Below, piece by piece: positions 61,726 to 64,000 of a stretch of 64,000 nucleotides of DNA. The stretch spans positions 42,495 through 106,494 of the forward strand of contig NZ_NFJT01000009.1 of NCBI RefSeq assembly GCF_002160015.1, in the 5' to 3' direction. The position numbers and the translations under genes were made by a program. Below the pieces are notes generated by a model. It searched no databases. It was not told the origin of the DNA and saw only the letters and a program-made list of their open reading frames with translations. The stretch is from Anaerofilum sp. An201. Lineage in GTDB: Bacteria > Bacillota > Clostridia > Oscillospirales > Ruminococcaceae. The stretch's first letter is position 1, and every line of letters starts with the position of its first letter.

Positions 61726-62637
61726 TTATTCCTCCTCCACCATAAATTTCAGCGGTTTTCTGCGCGCGATGCGCTCGCTGCCGGCAGCCGAGACCGGGGC
61801 GGCAGGCGCCGCGTGCTGCACATTGCTGCCGGACACCGCCGCAGCCGCCTGCACATCCCGCACTGTTCGCCAGCCTTTGCCGTACCAGCTTTTCAGGATA
61901 CCGTTCACATACCGCACACTGTTCTGTTCGCCGGCGTAGAGAACCGCCTCCGCGATCATGGCGGTGTCGTAGCCGAACTCCTCGAACCACCCGGCGATGA
62001 TCCGCCGTTCGGCGGCCGGGAAGGTGCTGTTGGCGCGTCCCAGCAGCTCGGCCACCTGCTGTTCGCGCTGGCGGCGGATCTCCAGCTGCTGCAGATACCG
62101 CTCGGCGTCGGCGCCGGTCACGATGCCGGCCTCCCGCCAGCGCAGCACCATCCGCTCCACATACCGGCCGCTGCGGTGCCCCTCGGAGGCCGCGTGGGCG
62201 GCGGCGAGCAGGATGGTGTCCACCGGGATGCCGTCGCTGCGGTAGAGGCTCACCAGGATGTTGGTGTCTGTCTGGGTCACCACGCCGCCGAACAGGTTCT
62301 GGCATTCGTGCAGCAGCGCCGCGATCTGGGGATCGGTGCAGCTGGCGGCGGCCACCTCGGCGGTGGTCAGGCGGGGCGGGCGCACCTCCACCGGCTCGGC
62401 GGCTTCGGGCGCGCGCTCCAGCAGCCCCGCGCCATACCAGAAATCCAGCGCACGCTGGGCCGCGGCCGTGCTTTTCAGGCGCAGCGCGTGGGCGATGTCG
62501 GCCGGGTCGGTGCTGCAGGTGGACAGGATGTATAAAGCGGTGCGGATCAGGTTTTCATCCCCGCGCTGCAGCTGGTTCAGCACCAGTTGCGGAACGGCAA
62601 GGCTGTCGCCGGACAGCCGGGCAAGCTGATAGGTCAT
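61726..62637 (-). CDS. dnaD: DnaD-domain replication initiation protein
   Basis: A 303-residue protein. The N-terminal part (LVLNQLQRGDENLIRTALYI) is a winged-helix DnaD N-domain, followed by a DnaB_2/DnaD C-domain copy (IAALLHECQNLFGGVV) and a second copy (ERRIIAGWFEEFGYD ... YVNGILKSWYGKGW). Two C-domains in tandem are typical of DnaB/DnaD proteins of Clostridia. It remodels DNA and helps load the helicase. Start with AAAGGAG. Confidence 0.9.
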   Translation of the reverse strand: MTYQLARLSGDSLAVPQLVLNQLQRGDENLIRTALYILSTCSTDPADIAHALRLKSTAAAQRALDFWYGAGLLERAPEAAEPVEVRPPRLTTAEVAAASCTDPQIAALLHECQNLFGGVVTQTDTNILVSLYRSDGIPVDTILLAAAHAASEGHRSGRYVERMVLRWREAGIVTGADAERYLQQLEIRRQREQQVAELLGRANSTFPAAERRIIAGWFEEFGYDTAMIAEAVLYAGEQNSVRYVNGILKSWYGKGWRTVRDVQAAAAVSGSNVQHAAPAAPVSAAGSERIARRKPLKFMVEEE

Positions 62638-62679
62638 GAACGGCTCCTTTGTGCATAAACAGGCAATGTTGTATCCCCT

Positions 62680-62685
62680 ATTATA
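62680..62685 (-). promoter_or_regulatory. extended -10 box of the dnaD-dnaC promoter
   Basis: On the minus strand TGC-TATAAT, an extended -10, lies 43 bp ahead of dnaD. At 17 bases the -35 region is T-rich (TTTTTT), a weak match. Confidence 0.6.
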
Positions 62686-62822
62686 GCATATCGCGCGCGC
62701 AAAAAAAAGCGGCGCGGATTGAAAGAATCTATGTATGCAAAACGTTATTCTTTTGAAACTGTTTTTGTCGAGAAAACGTGGTACAATCAAAGAACAACAA
62801 CCGATATACGGGGGGGATGAAG

Positions 62823-64000
62823 ATGAGATGGATCTGCGCGCCGGTCGCCGGCGTGCTGGCCGCGGCGGCGCTGGCGCTGCCGGTGCGGGCGGAGGAGACG
62901 GGAGCCGCGCTGACGGTCACCGACCAGTCCGGCGCGGCACAGCCTTCGCTCTGCGACGCATCCCGCGCCACCAAACAGACGCTGGAGGCGGGGCAGACCC
63001 TCACCATCACCGCCGACGCCCCCCTGCAGGGGCTGTATCTGGAATTCGACCGCCCGGCCAACTGGGTGCTCTGCCTGCCGGACGGCAGCTGCCAAAAGCA
63101 GAGCAGCGGTTTTCTGCACGAGTATCTGCCGCTCGACACCCCGGTCACCGAGTGCAGCATCACGCTGCCGGAGGGCGCGGTGCTGTGCGAGATCTACGGC
63201 TTCGACACCGCCCCGCCCGGCTGGGTGCAGCAGTGGCAGCCGCCGGAGGGCCAGGCCGATCTGCTGCTGATGCCCACCCACGCCGACGACGAGCATCTGT
63301 GGTTCGGCGGCGCGATGCCCTACTATGCGGGCGAGCGGGGATTGGAGGTGCAGGTGGCCTACCTCATCAGCCACTGGGACCAGCCGGTGCGCCCGCACGA
63401 GCTGCTGGACGGCCTGTGGACGGTGGGCGTCACGCGGTATCCCGTCATCAGCGATTTCCCCGACTATTATGCCGACAACATCGACCAGGCGCGCGCGCTG
63501 TACAACGAAGAGGAGCTGCGGGCCTGGCAGGTGGAACAGCTGCGCCGATTCCGGCCGGCGGTGGTGGTGGGGCACGACCTGAACGGCGAATATGGCCACG
63601 GCGTGCACTGCCTGAACGCCGAAAGTCTGCTGCTGGCAGCGGATGCGGCGGCCGACCCCGCGCAGTACCCCGCCAGCGCCGACCGATACGGCGTGTGGGA
63701 CACCCCCAAGATCTATCTGCACCTGTACCCCGAAAACCAGATCATCATGGACTGGGAGAATATGCCGCTGTCCGCGTTCGGCGGAAAGACGGCCTTCGAG
63801 ATGGCGCAGGAGGGCTTTGCCTGTCACGCCAGCCAGCAGGGCGTTTTCCATGTGATGGGGGCCGGCGGCTGGTACGACTGCCGCAAATTCGGCCTTGCCC
63901 GCACCACGGTGGGGCCGGACGTGCAGGGGGGAGACTTCTTTGAAAACGTGGAGATCCCCAGCCTGCAGCCGACGCCCACCCCCACCCCTTCGCCCACTCC
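62823..64000 (+). CDS. secreted PIG-L/LmbE-family deacetylase (partial, runs off window end)
   Basis: 392 codons are seen. A signal peptide (MRWICAPVAGVLAAAALALP, cut near AEE) and a beta domain precede the deacetylase fold: LLMPTHADDEHLWFGG (H153, D155, D156) is the zinc motif, usually AHPDDE, and VVGHDLNGEYGHGVH is the second metal motif. The seen part ends in a Pro/Thr linker (PTPTPTPSPTP) like those before the sortase signals of the lyase and the 5'-nucleotidase, so a wall anchor or a further domain is likely beyond the edge. It should remove N-acetyl groups from an amino-sugar. The start at 62823 has a GGGGGG site; 62817 is the alternative. Confidence 0.9.
   Translation, partial: MRWICAPVAGVLAAAALALPVRAEETGAALTVTDQSGAAQPSLCDASRATKQTLEAGQTLTITADAPLQGLYLEFDRPANWVLCLPDGSCQKQSSGFLHEYLPLDTPVTECSITLPEGAVLCEIYGFDTAPPGWVQQWQPPEGQADLLLMPTHADDEHLWFGGAMPYYAGERGLEVQVAYLISHWDQPVRPHELLDGLWTVGVTRYPVISDFPDYYADNIDQARALYNEEELRAWQVEQLRRFRPAVVVGHDLNGEYGHGVHCLNAESLLLAADAAADPAQYPASADRYGVWDTPKIYLHLYPENQIIMDWENMPLSAFGGKTAFEMAQEGFACHASQQGVFHVMGAGGWYDCRKFGLARTTVGPDVQGGDFFENVEIPSLQPTPTPTPSPT

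Overview
The window looks like a chromosomal segment of an anaerobic, GC-rich, low-copy Gram-positive gut-type bacterium of the Clostridia, most likely Oscillospiraceae/Ruminococcaceae. The evidence is strong AGGAGG-type ribosome binding sites, many near-consensus sigma-A promoters (TTGACA-N17-TATAAT), the anaerobic cobalt-early B12 pathway with CbiK chelatase, a CobA-HemD fusion, sortase-type cell wall anchors with Pro/Thr linkers, an LTA-synthase-family enzyme, a DnaD/DnaC primosome pair and GTG/TTG starts. No rRNA, tRNA, CRISPR array, insertion sequence or phage gene was recognised. The genus assignment is an inference.

Layout. (1) 1-5850, minus strand: a signalling cluster of a helical/HTH-like protein, a Ser/Thr kinase fused to a P-loop NTPase and a membrane segment, a coiled-coil lipoprotein, and a truncated (window edge) second kinase that has lost catalytic residues. 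(2) 5968-6657: a stand-alone RelA/SpoT-type HD hydrolase. (3) 6824-13493, minus strand: hemA-sirC-hemC-cobA/hemD-hemB-hemL, read from a consensus promoter through a cobalamin riboswitch and a terminator, so the tetrapyrrole trunk appears to be tuned to B12 rather than to heme. (4) 13607-33138, plus strand: cbiC on its own promoter, then a second promoter, cobalamin riboswitch and terminator followed by a tightly overlapping operon: cbiM-N-Q-O (cobalt uptake), cbiK, D, L, F, G, H, J, ET, A, cobT, cobU, cobS, a short second cobU-like gene, cobC, cbiB, cobD, cbiP. Together with region 3 this supplies almost the whole route from glutamyl-tRNA to cobalamin. A corrinoid adenosyltransferase, a threonine kinase and lower-ligand synthesis genes are not in the window.

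(5) 33490-37162, plus strand: a ribokinase-like sugar kinase, a small P-loop kinase, a macrodomain protein with an HTH-like tail, a DUF2200 protein and a VWA protein. (6) 37445-41538, minus strand: a peptide deformylase-led operon with a TIGR04076 protein, an SDR, a flavodoxin, a YfcE-type phosphodiesterase and a DUF3592 membrane protein, followed by a DUF5714-ArsC fusion. (7) 42074-46384: a very large wall-anchored family-8 polysaccharide lyase. (8) 46627-53041: two MgtA-type P-type ATPases with a frameshifted winged-helix regulator and a leader ORF between them, and a small membrane protein behind. (9) 53038-54361: an MFS transporter behind a leader RNA that folds over its ribosome binding site. 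(10) 54533-58413: a wall-anchored 5'-nucleotidase and an LTA-synthase-like protein driven from divergent consensus promoters. (11) 58478-60596: BlaR1/BlaI-type sensor and repressor with an operator dyad in the promoter spacer. (12) 60757-62637: DnaC-type helicase loader and DnaD protein. (13) 62823-end: a secreted PIG-L/LmbE deacetylase cut by the window edge.

The observations most worth following are the kinase/pseudokinase/NTPase cluster, the pair of CobU-like proteins that appear to have split the conserved motifs between them, the structured leader of the MFS gene, the leader ORF and small membrane protein at the second mgtA, and the lyase with a duplicated beta domain.
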